NCBI GenBank assembly: GCA_963835085.1
Contig: CAWIED010000001.1
Coordinates: 1,240,001-1,304,000, forward strand
Origin: JBDIAG01 sp963835085
GTDB lineage: Bacteria > Actinomycetota > Actinomycetes > Actinomycetales > CAWJMD01
DNA length: 64,000 bases
Reading direction: 5' to 3'
Shown: piece by piece, positions 56,570 to 64,000 of the stretch
How the letters are laid out: the number at the start of each line of letters is the position of its first letter
How positions within the stretch are numbered: the stretch's first letter is position 1
Made by a program: the position numbers and the translations under genes
Notes under the pieces: model-generated
What the model was told of the DNA's origin: nothing
Seen by the model: the letters and a program-made list of their open reading frames with translations, nothing else
Databases searched by the model: none

Positions 56570-56713
56570 GGCTCAGTGTCCCACTGGATTCCCTATGAAT
56601 TCAGCAGCTTCCTCGCGCTCTCTCTCAGCGCGTTCTCAGCGTTCTACGTCGCGTCCACGTCGTACGCAACCGCCCGGAGGAACGGCCCACGACCGGCCCG
56701 TACCCTGAAACTC

Positions 56714-57421
56714 GTGCCCACTCTGCTGCTCGTTCGTCACGGCCGCACCACCGCCAATACTGGAGGTCTCCTAGCCGGACGAACACCCGGAGTCGTCCTC
56801 GACGAATACGGAGAGAAACAGGCCGACGAACTGGCCGAGAGGCTGGCGGAGTTGCCACTGCGCAAGGTCGTGAGCAGCCCGCTGGAGCGCACCGTGGCCA
56901 CTGCCACGCCACTGAGTGAGCGGGGCGGGACCAGTCGGGTTCCGCGTCCTCCGGTGACGCTCGACGATCGCCTGCTCGAATGCGACTACGGATCCTGGAC
57001 CAACCGCAAGATCTCCGAGCTCACGAAAGAGCCGATGTGGAAAGTCGTCCAGGGCCACCCCAGCGGGGCGATCTTTCCCGGGGGAGAGACGCTCTCCGGC
57101 GTCCAGGCCCGCGCCCTGTCAGCCATTCGCGAGCACGATCGGCAGGTGGCTGCCGCGTACGGCCCCAACGCGATCTGGGTTGCGGTCAGTCATGGCGACG
57201 TCATCAAGTCGATCCTCGCCGACGCTCTGGCGATGCACCTGGACTCCTTCCAGCGCATCGTCGTCGACCCCTGCTCGGTCTCCGTGGTGCGCTACACCGA
57301 CCTGCGTCCCTTCGTGCTCTCGACCAACGGCAACGGCGCCGGGCTGCACTCGCTGGTGCCCTCCACCCGAAAGCGTCGCAAACCATCGTCCGACGCGGTT
57401 GTCGGCGGTGGGGCTGGGTAG
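56714..57421 (+). CDS. Histidine phosphatase (MSMEG_4193-like)
   Basis: A 235-residue phosphoglycerate mutase-superfamily protein: LLLVRHGRTTAN with the catalytic His near residue 12, RTVATATPL, LLECDYGSW and the second His in AVSHGDVIKS. It belongs to the actinobacterial group next to DUF3090 and mshC. The GTG start at 56714 fits the family. The C-terminal 25 residues are basic and disordered. The DUF3090 gene starts 9 bp after its stop. Confidence 0.85.
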   Translation: MPTLLLVRHGRTTANTGGLLAGRTPGVVLDEYGEKQADELAERLAELPLRKVVSSPLERTVATATPLSERGGTSRVPRPPVTLDDRLLECDYGSWTNRKISELTKEPMWKVVQGHPSGAIFPGGETLSGVQARALSAIREHDRQVAAAYGPNAIWVAVSHGDVIKSILADALAMHLDSFQRIVVDPCSVSVVRYTDLRPFVLSTNGNGAGLHSLVPSTRKRRKPSSDAVVGGGAG

Positions 57422-57430
57422 GGTCGTTGC

Positions 57431-58012
57431 ATGGCCGGACGCATTCTGGAGTACGACCCGCCCACCCGCTTCGTCGCCGGCACGGTGGGCCAGCCGGGCA
57501 GTCGCACCTTCTTCCTGCAGGCACGCGGTGTGCCGGCCGGGGGTGCGAGCAGTTCGCTGACTTCGGTGGTGCTGGAGAAGCAGCAGGTCCTGGCGCTGGC
57601 CGAACGCGTCGAGGAGCTGCTCGATGAGGTGCTGCGCCGCTCGGGTGGCACCGCGCCCGCCATCGCCTCGGACGCTCTCGACGACCTGGCGCCACTTGAC
57701 ACGCCCATCGAGGAAGAGTTCCGGGTGGGCACGATGAGCCTGGTGTGGGACGTCGACCGTGAGCGCGTGGTCATCGAGTGTTTCGAGGTACGCCCGGACG
57801 ACGACACCTCCGACGACGACGAGGACGAGCCCAGCGGCACCGGCGGCGATCGCCAGGTGCTGCGGGTGGCCGTCACCGCCGGGGCCGCCCGGGCCTTCGC
57901 CAAGCGTGCCCTCGCCCTCGTGAACGCGGGTCGCCCGCCGTGCCCGCTGTGTGCGGAGCCGCTCGATCCGGAGGGACACATCTGCCCGAGGGCGAATGGC
58001 TACCGACGCTGA
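57431..58012 (+). CDS. DUF3090 family protein
   Basis: A 193-residue protein characteristic of actinobacteria: AGRILEYDPPTRFVAGTVGQPGSRTFFLQARG at the start (in pieces: FVAGTVGQPGSRTFFLQA) and a C-terminal Cys-rich zinc-like site CPLCAEPLDPEGHICPR (about residues 174-190). The four Cys/His suggest metal binding. It overlaps the SCO1664-like gene by 17 bp, so translation is coupled. Function unknown. Confidence 0.88.
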   Translation: MAGRILEYDPPTRFVAGTVGQPGSRTFFLQARGVPAGGASSSLTSVVLEKQQVLALAERVEELLDEVLRRSGGTAPAIASDALDDLAPLDTPIEEEFRVGTMSLVWDVDRERVVIECFEVRPDDDTSDDDEDEPSGTGGDRQVLRVAVTAGAARAFAKRALALVNAGRPPCPLCAEPLDPEGHICPRANGYRR

Positions 58013-58865
58013 CTCTGCGCCGCAGGTGGCGCCCGACGATGCCCGTAGCACGGACGAGCAGGCCCTGCACGCGCTCCGGAACGCAGAGTTGACGGTGGTC
58101 GGCGCCATGACCGACGCCTCCAACGCCACGCTGTACACCACCCTCAGTCTCGGCGGCGCCGACGTGGGGGCGGCGATCTACAAGCCTGTCTCGGGCGAGC
58201 AGCCACTGTGGGACTTCACCCGGCACACCCTGCACAAACGCGAGGTGGCCACCTACGTGCTGGCCAGGTTCACCGGCCTCGACGTGGTGCCGCCCACCAT
58301 CCTGCGGCGCGACGCCCCGTTCGGGCCGGGCAGTCTTCAACTGTGGGTCGGCCCCAGACCCGGTGCGGCACAACCGGAACCGGGCGCCGGAGTGGTCGAC
58401 GTCTGCCCCCTCAACAAAGTGCCCAAGGGCTGGCGGCGGATCATTCGCGCGCGGGACGGCAACTCGTCGGTGGCACTGTGCCACGCCGACGACCCCCGGC
58501 TGCAGGCGATGGCGGTGCTTGACGCACTGGCCAACAACGCCGACCGCAAGGGCGGGCACATCATCGATCGCGGCGACGGCCGGCTCGCCGGCGTCGACCA
58601 CGGGCTGACCTTCAACACCGAGCCCAAGCTGAGAACCGTCCTGTGGGGTTGGGTGGGCGAGCCGCTGCCGGAGCGGTGCCTGCAGGCGGTTCGCGCGGTG
58701 CGCGACGACCTCGCCTGCACTGGCAGCCTGTACGCCGACCTTGCGCCCCTGCTCGCGGACGACGAGCTGGCCGCTCTCGCCGACCGGGCCGAGTCACTTC
58801 TGGAGGCCGGGTGCTTCCCCGCTCCGCACGGGTACGGGCCGGCGATTCCCTGGCCGGCTTTCTGA
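57996..58865 (+). CDS. SCO1664 family (kinase-like) protein
   Basis: A 289-residue protein of the SCO1664 family, distantly related to PI3/4-kinase or HipA folds. The likely catalytic region is LANNADRKGGHII and GVDHGLTFN (Asp/Asn for metal and phosphoryl transfer), about residues 180-205. N-terminal LRNAELTVVGAMTDASNATLY is the expected glycine-rich-like start. ATG 57996 begins within the DUF3090 gene, giving a 17-bp overlap. It precedes mshC by 440 bp that hold repeats. Substrate unknown. Confidence 0.85.
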   Translation: MATDADSAPQVAPDDARSTDEQALHALRNAELTVVGAMTDASNATLYTTLSLGGADVGAAIYKPVSGEQPLWDFTRHTLHKREVATYVLARFTGLDVVPPTILRRDAPFGPGSLQLWVGPRPGAAQPEPGAGVVDVCPLNKVPKGWRRIIRARDGNSSVALCHADDPRLQAMAVLDALANNADRKGGHIIDRGDGRLAGVDHGLTFNTEPKLRTVLWGWVGEPLPERCLQAVRAVRDDLACTGSLYADLAPLLADDELAALADRAESLLEAGCFPAPHGYGPAIPWPAF

Positions 58866-59016
58866 GGGCGCGCCAGGAAATAGGGCCTCAGTGTCGGTCG
58901 TGGGCGGGATGGCTGACCAGGCGGAGGTGCGCCCGCGTAACGGAGGTGCTCGGGCGCGGCCGACAACGCGGTCAGGCGCCCGATCCAGGGGGCGGCACTA
59001 GCGGATGGGTTTTCGA

Positions 59017-59030
59017 CGCTATGTCAACCG
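59017..59030. repeat. 41-bp palindrome family, partial copy F
   Basis: Left outer arm only (CGCTATGTCAACCG), preceded by the same GGGTTTTCGA as copy E. Confidence 0.5.
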
Positions 59031-59090
59031 TTCTTTTCGAGGTCGTCGGCCAGGCTGGCCCCACCGCGGCAATAGCGGGTGGGTTTTCGA

Positions 59091-59131
59091 CGCTATGACA
59101 ATGCCCCGCCACGTGGGGCATTGACATAGCG
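59091..59131. repeat. 41-bp dispersed palindrome, copy E (compensatory change)
   Basis: CGCTATGACAATGCCCC and GGGGCATTGACATAGCG. Compared with copies A-D, the G in the left CGATG and its partner C in the right CATCG have changed to A and T together, keeping the pair. Confidence 0.8.
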
Positions 59132-59307
59132 CCTCAAACCCCACCCACCAGGGTCGGGCTTCTGGGCGGAATGGCTGACCAGGCCGAGGCGTGGTCGACA
59201 ACGCTGTCAGGCGCCCGATCCAAGAAGCGACACGCAGTGGCTATGTGCTGGCGCGCCGTAAGGATGGCGCGGCACGTTGGGCGGGCGACGCCAAGTAAGG
59301 TGTCCCG

Positions 59308-60570
59308 GTGATCGCCTGGCCGAACCCGCAGCTGCCCTCTGTCCCCGGCACCTCGCGGGTCGTGCGGCTTTACGACACCGCTACCGGAACACTCAAGCCG
59401 AGCGCCGAGGGGCCGGCCGCCGGGCTGTACGTCTGCGGCATCACGCCCTACGACGCCACCCACATGGGGCACGCCGCCACCTATGTCGCCTTCGACCTGC
59501 TCAACCGCGCCTGGCGCGATGCGGGCTTCGACGTGACCTATGTGCAGAACATCACCGACATCGACGATCCGCTGCTCGAACGGGCCGAGGCCACCGGCGT
59601 CGACTGGCGTGACCTCGCGGCGTCGGAGATCGCGCTGTTCGGCGAAGACATGACCGCGCTCGGGGTGCTGGCGCCCGAGGTGTATCTCGGTGCGGTAGAG
59701 ACGATTCCGCTGGTCGTGGCCGCATCCCACGAACTGGAGGCCAAGGGCGCGGCCTACCGGCTGCCGGTGCAGGAGCCGGGCGTGCAGCCCGGGGCGGTCG
59801 ACGTGTACTTCGACGTCTCGTCCGATCCCTGCTTCGGGTCGCTGTCGCACCTGAGTCGCGAGGAGATGCTCCCGCTCTTCGGCGAACGCGGCGGCGATCC
59901 AGAACGGCTCGGCAAGCGCGACCCGCTCGACCCGCTGCTTTGGCGGGCCGTGCGTCCGGGCGAACCTTCCTGGGACGGTGGCGATTTCGGCCCGGGACGG
60001 CCGGGTTGGCACATCGAATGCGTCGCCATCGCGCTGGCACATCTAGGGCGTCCGTTCGACGTCAACGCCGGCGGCAGCGACCTGGTCTTCCCGCATCATG
60101 AGATGGGCGTCTCACACTCAAACGTGCTCGTCGGGCCGCCCTACGCCCGCGGATATGCCCACGCGGGCATGGTGGGTCTCGACGGCGCCAAGATGAGCAA
60201 GTCGCGGGGCAACCTGGTCAAGGTGTCGGTGCTGCGGGCCGAGGGCGTCGACCCGATGGCGATTCGGCTCGTGCTGCTGGGTCAGCATTACCGCAGCGAC
60301 TGGATGTGGACGCCCGAGCTGCTCGCCGAGGCCACCGAGCGCCTGGAGCTGTGGCGCGCCGCGATGTCACGCGAAGGTGGCCCCGACGCCACGGACACGG
60401 TGGCTGCCATCCGGGCGGGGCTGGCCGACGACCTGAACGCCCCGGCCGCGCTTGCGGCTGTCGACGATTGGGCCGGCCACAGCCTCCACGGCGACGGTAG
60501 TGACTTCGTCACCGGAGCTCCGGGCGTGTTGTCGAGGGCGGTGAACTCGCTGCTGGGTGTGCGCTTCTAG
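59308..60570 (+). CDS. mshC: Mycothiol ligase (cysteine:GlcN-Ins ligase)
   Basis: Joins Cys to GlcN-inositol in mycothiol synthesis. The 420-residue class I synthetase-like enzyme has the HIGH-type motif in THMGHAATYV, KMSKSRGN (about residue 293), and zinc ligands around VCGITPYD and GWHIECVA. It is shorter than CysRS and lacks its anticodon-binding domain, as MshC does. The GTG at 59308 begins the family N-terminus (IAWPNPQLP). Its presence marks a mycothiol-producing actinobacterium. Confidence 0.93.
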   Translation: MIAWPNPQLPSVPGTSRVVRLYDTATGTLKPSAEGPAAGLYVCGITPYDATHMGHAATYVAFDLLNRAWRDAGFDVTYVQNITDIDDPLLERAEATGVDWRDLAASEIALFGEDMTALGVLAPEVYLGAVETIPLVVAASHELEAKGAAYRLPVQEPGVQPGAVDVYFDVSSDPCFGSLSHLSREEMLPLFGERGGDPERLGKRDPLDPLLWRAVRPGEPSWDGGDFGPGRPGWHIECVAIALAHLGRPFDVNAGGSDLVFPHHEMGVSHSNVLVGPPYARGYAHAGMVGLDGAKMSKSRGNLVKVSVLRAEGVDPMAIRLVLLGQHYRSDWMWTPELLAEATERLELWRAAMSREGGPDATDTVAAIRAGLADDLNAPAALAAVDDWAGHSLHGDGSDFVTGAPGVLSRAVNSLLGVRF

Positions 60571-60576
60571 TGGCGT

Positions 60577-60622
60577 GCATGGAAGGTTCTTGTGCCTTTG
60601 GACCCAAAAGTCCTTCCAATGC
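60577..60622. terminator. Bidirectional terminator between mshC and tetR
   Basis: GCATGGAAGG and CCTTCCAATGC arms form a long hairpin around about 25 nt with an AT-richer loop, between two convergent stops (60570 and 60626). Confidence 0.5.
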
Positions 60623-60625
60623 GGG

Positions 60626-61225
60626 CTAGCGACGTCCGATGGGGTCGGTCCCGTTGCGCACATCGTCTACCACCGCGGCCACCGCACTGACCGTGCGCGC
60701 CCGCACAGTGGAGACGGGCTCGCCCGCGTCGACCGCCGCGAAACCCACGCGAAGCATCGCCTGACTGAGCTGGGTGTAGAAGTCAGCCTCCGGGCCGGCT
60801 AGCTCGGCCCACGCGTCGCGAAGCATGCCGGCGAGATCGCCATGAGCCGTGTCGAGGGCACTTTCAGTCTGCCCCGTGGCGCCCTGCCTCAGCCCCATCA
60901 GCCATCCGTGCCCCGACTCGGCCGCCTGATCGAGATTGGCGGCACACCAGGTGAGCACGCGCTCGCGCGGCTCGTGCATCCCCACGAGGGCGGCTCGCAC
61001 GCCGGCCAGCCAGCCGGGCAGGTGCCGGGCCAGCACCAGACCCTGCAGGTCGTCCACCGACTCCACGTACCGGTAGATGCTGTTGCGGGCGATACCTGCG
61101 CGTTCACTCACCGCTGCTGCGGTCAACTCGCCGTCGGTGCGCAGGATCTCCTCGGCCGCGTCGATCAGGCGGGCGCGGATCTGCTCGCGATGCTCCCGGA
61201 CCGTCGGTGCCTGGATCTTGGGCAT
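60626..61225 (-). CDS. TetR-family transcriptional regulator
   Basis: A 199-residue repressor-type protein. The N-terminal HTH is RLIDAAEEILRTDGELTAAAVSERAGIARNSIYRYVESVD (in pieces: AAAVSERAGIARNSIYRY), residues about 20-60, followed by a ligand domain. ATG at 61225 is chosen over 61243. It is downstream of the PAC2 gene on the same strand with an inverted repeat in the gap. Target genes are unknown. Confidence 0.83.
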   Translation of the reverse strand: MPKIQAPTVREHREQIRARLIDAAEEILRTDGELTAAAVSERAGIARNSIYRYVESVDDLQGLVLARHLPGWLAGVRAALVGMHEPRERVLTWCAANLDQAAESGHGWLMGLRQGATGQTESALDTAHGDLAGMLRDAWAELAGPEADFYTQLSQAMLRVGFAAVDAGEPVSTVRARTVSAVAAVVDDVRNGTDPIGRR

Positions 61226-61268
61226 CTCAGCATTCTGTCTCACAATCCAGACATCTGCGTTGTCGAAC

Positions 61269-61329
61269 TGTTACGTTCTTCGCCCGGCTGTCACCACGTT
61301 GGTGACGACCCGCGGAACAATGTGACGGT
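61269..61329. repeat. 61-bp inverted repeat with 17-bp palindromic core, copy 2
   Basis: The core GTCACCACGTTGGTGAC at 61291-61307 is identical to that at 39572-39588. Outer arms CTGTTACGTTCTTCG and CGGAACAATGTGACGG also resemble those of copy 1. It lies between the PAC2 stop and the tetR start, both on the minus strand. Confidence 0.7.
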
Positions 61330-61349
61330 TCGGCGGCGCAAGGCGGCCC

Positions 61350-62207
61350 TTACCCCTTCGGGTTGTCGCCCTCGTCGCCGCGGCGACGCAGGTAGCGTTC
61401 GAACTCCCGCGCAATGGCCTCGCCCGAGGCTTCGGGCAGATCGGCGGTGTCTTTGGCCTCTTCGAGCTGCTTGACGTACTCCGCAATCTCCTCGTCCTGG
61501 CCCGCGAGCTCGTCCACCCCGTGCTCCCAGGCCTGCGCTTCTTCAGCGAGATCACCCTGGGGAAGCGGCACGTCGATCAGCTCTTCGACCCGAGACAGCA
61601 ACGCCAGCAACGCTTTCGGCGACGGGGGCTGGCCCACGTAGTGCGGCACCGCTGCCCACAGCGACAGCACGGGCAACCCGCGGCGGCTGGCCACCTCGCC
61701 CAGCACGCTGACGATGCCTGTCGGCCCCTCGTAGGTGGACTTCTGCAACGCCAGCCGTTCGAGCAGGACGGGGTCGTCGGAGGTGGTCGTGACGGGGATG
61801 GGCCGGGTATGCGGAACGTCGGCGAGCAGGGCGCCGAGAGTGATGAGGGTCTCGACCTCGTACTCGTTGAGGTAGCCGAGCACCTCGTCGGTGTAGCGGC
61901 GCCACCGCATCGACGGCTCGATGCCGTGCACGAGGATGACGTCGTGTTCTGAACCGGGCGGGCTCGCCCAGGTCAACCGGGTGGTGGGCCAGGTAGTGCG
62001 CCGGGTGCCGTCTTCGCCCAGGCTCACGTGCGGACGAGTCACCTGGAAGTCGTGGTACTCCTCCGGGTCGAGCGCCACCAGCGGCTGCGCGTCCCACACA
62101 TCCTGCAAGTGCTCGATGACACCGGTGGCCGCATCGCCCGCGTCGTTCCAACCCTCGAAGGCCGCCAGCGCGATGGGGCGTCGAAGTTTGGGTCGCCCCG
62201 CTGCCAT
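61350..62207 (-). CDS. PAC2-family protein
   Basis: A 285-residue protein of the PAC2 (proteasome assembly chaperone 2-like) family: IALAAFEGWNDAGDAATGVIEHL at the start (FEGWNDAGDAATGVI in short), VILVHGIEPSMRWR and TLGALLADVPHTRPIPV. The C-terminal 40 residues are charged. Adjacent to mshC and metH as in Streptomyces. ATG 62207. The exact function in actinobacteria is not established. Confidence 0.87.
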   Translation of the reverse strand: MAAGRPKLRRPIALAAFEGWNDAGDAATGVIEHLQDVWDAQPLVALDPEEYHDFQVTRPHVSLGEDGTRRTTWPTTRLTWASPPGSEHDVILVHGIEPSMRWRRYTDEVLGYLNEYEVETLITLGALLADVPHTRPIPVTTTSDDPVLLERLALQKSTYEGPTGIVSVLGEVASRRGLPVLSLWAAVPHYVGQPPSPKALLALLSRVEELIDVPLPQGDLAEEAQAWEHGVDELAGQDEEIAEYVKQLEEAKDTADLPEASGEAIAREFERYLRRRGDEGDNPKG

Positions 62208-62345
62208 CCCGCCTCCACCTCACGCACATCCGTCTCGTTTGAGCCAGATCGCCAGCCTATTGCACGGCAGCCCGCTTCTTCGGGAGCCCACCGGCTCACG
62301 TTCGCCAGAGCAACCGGGTCGGTGTCCGGCAGAGCAACCAGCTTC

Positions 62346-62438
62346 GTGTCCGGAATCCGGCGCCAGCGCTCCCGCGGAGTGCAGCGTTGAGCACGAAGCG
62401 TGCGGACAGGTCCCGCACTGGCGCCGGATTGTGGACAA
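62346..62438. repeat. Dispersed inverted repeat, copy 2
   Basis: Left arm GTCCGGAATCCGGCGCCAG and right arm CTGGCGCCGGATTGTGGAC pair over about 19 bp, 52 nt apart. Copy 1 is at 30104-30195. It lies in the divergent gap between the PAC2 and metH genes. Confidence 0.7.
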
Positions 62439-62533
62439 CGCACTCCGCACAGCCGCCGGATCGAGCCGCCGGGTAGCCCGATCGGGCGTCGGCCTAGACT
62501 CAGGGATCCCGCAGAATCAGAGGTAGGAGCGGT

Positions 62534-64000
62534 ATGACCGGACGGCCAGACAGATTTCGACGTGCGCTCACGGGGGAGCGAGCACTCGTGGCAGACGGCG
62601 CGATGGGCACCATGCTGCAGTCGTACGACCTGACCCTCGATGACATGCAGGGGCACGACGGCTGCAACGAGATCCTCAATGTGACCCGCCCCGACGTGGT
62701 CACCGAGATCCACGAGGCGTACCTCGCCGCCGGCGCCGACTGTCTGGAGACCAACACCTTCGGCGCCAACTGGGCCAACCTCGCCGAATACGGCATCCAA
62801 GACCGGATCACCGAGCTGGCCCTGGCGGGTGCCCGGCTGGCGCGCGCCGCTGCAGACGCCGCCCCCGGCCCAGAGCGTTACGTGCTCGGCTCCGTGGGCC
62901 CGGGCACAAAGCTGCCCTCCCTCGGCCACGCGCCGTTCGCCCTGCTCCGCGACGCCTACCGCGAGCAGGCACTGGGCCTCCTCGAGGGCGGGGTAGACGC
63001 GATTCTGATCGAGACCGTGCAAGACCTGCTCCAGGCCAAGTCAGCCATCATCGGCGCCCGGCGAGCGATGACCACCACGGGAATTCACGTGCCCGTGCTG
63101 GTCTCCGTCACGGTGGAGACCACGGGCACCATGCTGCTCGGCACCGAGATCGGCGCTGCCCTCACCGCCCTGGAGGCGCTCGGTATCGACGCGATCGGCC
63201 TCAACTGCGCCACCGGGCCCACCGAGATGAGCGAGCACCTGCGGCACCTGTCGCGGCACGCCCGCATTCCGGTCACCTGTATGCCCAATGCAGGCCTGCC
63301 CCAGCTGACGAAGCACGGCGCGCACTATCCGTTGACGGCCGCGCAGCTCGGCGAGGCGCACCGCACGTTCGTCACCGACTACGGCCTGGGCTTGGTGGGT
63401 GGGTGCTGCGGCACCACGGCCGAGCACATCGCGGCGGTGGTCGCGGCCACGTCCTCGCTGGTTCCGGGCACCCGCACGCCGACCCACGAGGGCGGGGTGG
63501 CCAGCCTCTACCAGCATGTGCCGTTCCGCCAGGACGCGTCCTATCTCTCGATCGGTGAGCGCACGAACGCCAACGGCTCCAAGGCCTTTCGCGATGCGAT
63601 GCTGGCGCAGGACTGGGAGAAGTGCGTCGAGATCGCGCGCGGCCAGACCCGCGACGGCGCCCACCTGCTCGACGTCTGCATCGACTATGTGGGCCGCGAC
63701 GGGGTGGCGGATGCCCGGGAGGTCGTGAGCCGGCTGGCGACCGCGTCCACCCTGCCGCTGGTGCTCGACTCCACCGAGCCCGAGGTGATCGAGGCAGGGC
63801 TGGAACTCGTGGGCGGGCGCGCGGTGGTCAACTCCGTGAACTTCGAGGACGGTGACGGCCCCACCTCCCGCTTCGCCAGGGCGATGCCGATCGTGCGTGA
63901 GCACGGGGCGGCCGTGGTGGTGATGTGCATCGACGAGCAGGGCCAGGCCCGTAACGCCGAGAAGAAGGTGGCGATCGCTGCCCGCACCATCGACGCGCTC
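62534..64000 (+). CDS. metH: Cobalamin-dependent methionine synthase (3' truncated by window edge)
   Basis: Transfers methyl from methyltetrahydrofolate to homocysteine via cobalamin. The first 489 codons are in the window. The homocysteine-binding domain starts ADGAMGTMLQ and has its zinc ligands in LNCATG (about residue 225) and GGCCGTT (about 290). The pterin-binding domain begins near SIGERTNANGSKAF (about 340) and continues to the window end; the B12 domains lie beyond. ATG 62534 has GGTAGGAG upstream. No cobalamin riboswitch was recognised in the 326-bp leader. Confidence 0.95.
   Translation, partial: MTGRPDRFRRALTGERALVADGAMGTMLQSYDLTLDDMQGHDGCNEILNVTRPDVVTEIHEAYLAAGADCLETNTFGANWANLAEYGIQDRITELALAGARLARAAADAAPGPERYVLGSVGPGTKLPSLGHAPFALLRDAYREQALGLLEGGVDAILIETVQDLLQAKSAIIGARRAMTTTGIHVPVLVSVTVETTGTMLLGTEIGAALTALEALGIDAIGLNCATGPTEMSEHLRHLSRHARIPVTCMPNAGLPQLTKHGAHYPLTAAQLGEAHRTFVTDYGLGLVGGCCGTTAEHIAAVVAATSSLVPGTRTPTHEGGVASLYQHVPFRQDASYLSIGERTNANGSKAFRDAMLAQDWEKCVEIARGQTRDGAHLLDVCIDYVGRDGVADAREVVSRLATASTLPLVLDSTEPEVIEAGLELVGGRAVVNSVNFEDGDGPTSRFARAMPIVREHGAAVVVMCIDEQGQARNAEKKVAIAARTIDAL

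Larger units (their letters stand above)
58897..59223. repeat. Direct repeats flanking palindromes
   Basis: Blocks 58897-58987 and 59153-59223 share ATGGCTGACCAGG, CGACAACGC and GTCAGGCGCCCGATCCA. The copy between them repeats GGGTTTTCGACGCTATG twice (59007 and 59082), suggesting local duplication. Confidence 0.55.
58866..59307. other. Repeat-rich spacer between SCO1664-like gene and mshC
   Basis: 442 bp without a gene. It holds a partial (59017-59030) and a full (59091-59131) copy of the 41-bp palindrome and a direct repeat of about 70-90 bp (58897-58987 and 59153-59223) on either side of them. The mshC promoter should be in its right part but no clear element is seen. Confidence 0.6.

Noticed and set aside
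62208..62533. Cobalamin or SAM riboswitch before metH
   Set aside because: No B12-box or conserved SAM-switch core was found; the region is occupied by an inverted repeat.

Overview
The window is high-GC DNA from a member of the Actinomycetota. The evidence is the mycothiol ligase mshC, an InhA-type enoyl-ACP reductase, an actinobacterial glgC/glgA pair, an F420-type (LLM) oxidoreductase, a DtxR/IdeR-type iron box, an ECF sigma/zinc anti-sigma pair with SigL-type promoters, and several families largely restricted to this phylum (DUF3090, SCO1664-like, PAC2, DUF5703). Genus cannot be fixed from the sequence alone. Both ends are cut inside genes: fabG on the left, metH on the right.

Layout. 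0-4.2 kb: fatty-acid genes fabG and inhA/fabI, a Mur-ligase-type protein resembling cyanophycin synthetase without its ATP-grasp domain, and a DUF3024 gene. 4.3-13.6 kb: an accessory island with a BREX-type methyltransferase gene (pglX-like, intact), an upstream brxC-like gene broken by at least four lesions, a divergent XRE regulator, then a lower-GC two-gene cassette that looks like an orphan polymorphic-toxin domain plus possible immunity gene. 13.7-19.3 kb: TehA/SLAC1 transporter, a small conserved gene, full-length cyanophycin synthetase cphA and cyanophycinase cphB, so the island sits between two cyanophycin-related loci. 19.4-23.5 kb: SixA phosphatase, KptA, a frameshifted UvrA-like gene and a tandem array of 73-bp hairpin repeats. 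23.6-31.7 kb: serB, glgC and glgA (glycogen), PAP2 phosphatase, ABC ATPase, a truncated DnaQ-like fragment, and a SatD-like regulator with its membrane partner.

31.9-43.7 kb: TSUP exporter, SpoU methyltransferase, marR plus DHA2 drug exporter, ATP-dependent DNA ligase, ornithine cyclodeaminase-like gene, secreted alpha-amylase, and an ECF sigma/anti-sigma/lipoprotein cluster. Three matching TGAACC-N16-CGTA promoters there define a local regulon. 43.8-48.6 kb: DUF2231 gene, iron ABC transporter fbpC-fbpA-fbpB with an iron box, and tRNA-Leu(GAG). 48.7-64 kb: M20 peptidase, RNase H, DUF5703, aldo/keto reductase, LLM oxidoreductase, uppP, corA, and a conserved actinobacterial run of phosphatase, DUF3090, SCO1664-like, mshC, TetR, PAC2 and metH.

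The most unusual non-coding signal is a set of four dispersed repeat families in intergenic DNA: 72-74 bp hairpin arrays (two sites), 41-bp palindromes (six full or partial copies, one with a compensatory change), 61-bp inverted repeats with an identical 17-bp core (two sites), and a roughly 93-bp inverted repeat (two sites, one at the point where a DnaQ-like gene is truncated). The degraded BREX locus and the orphan toxin-like pair are the most interesting coding regions.
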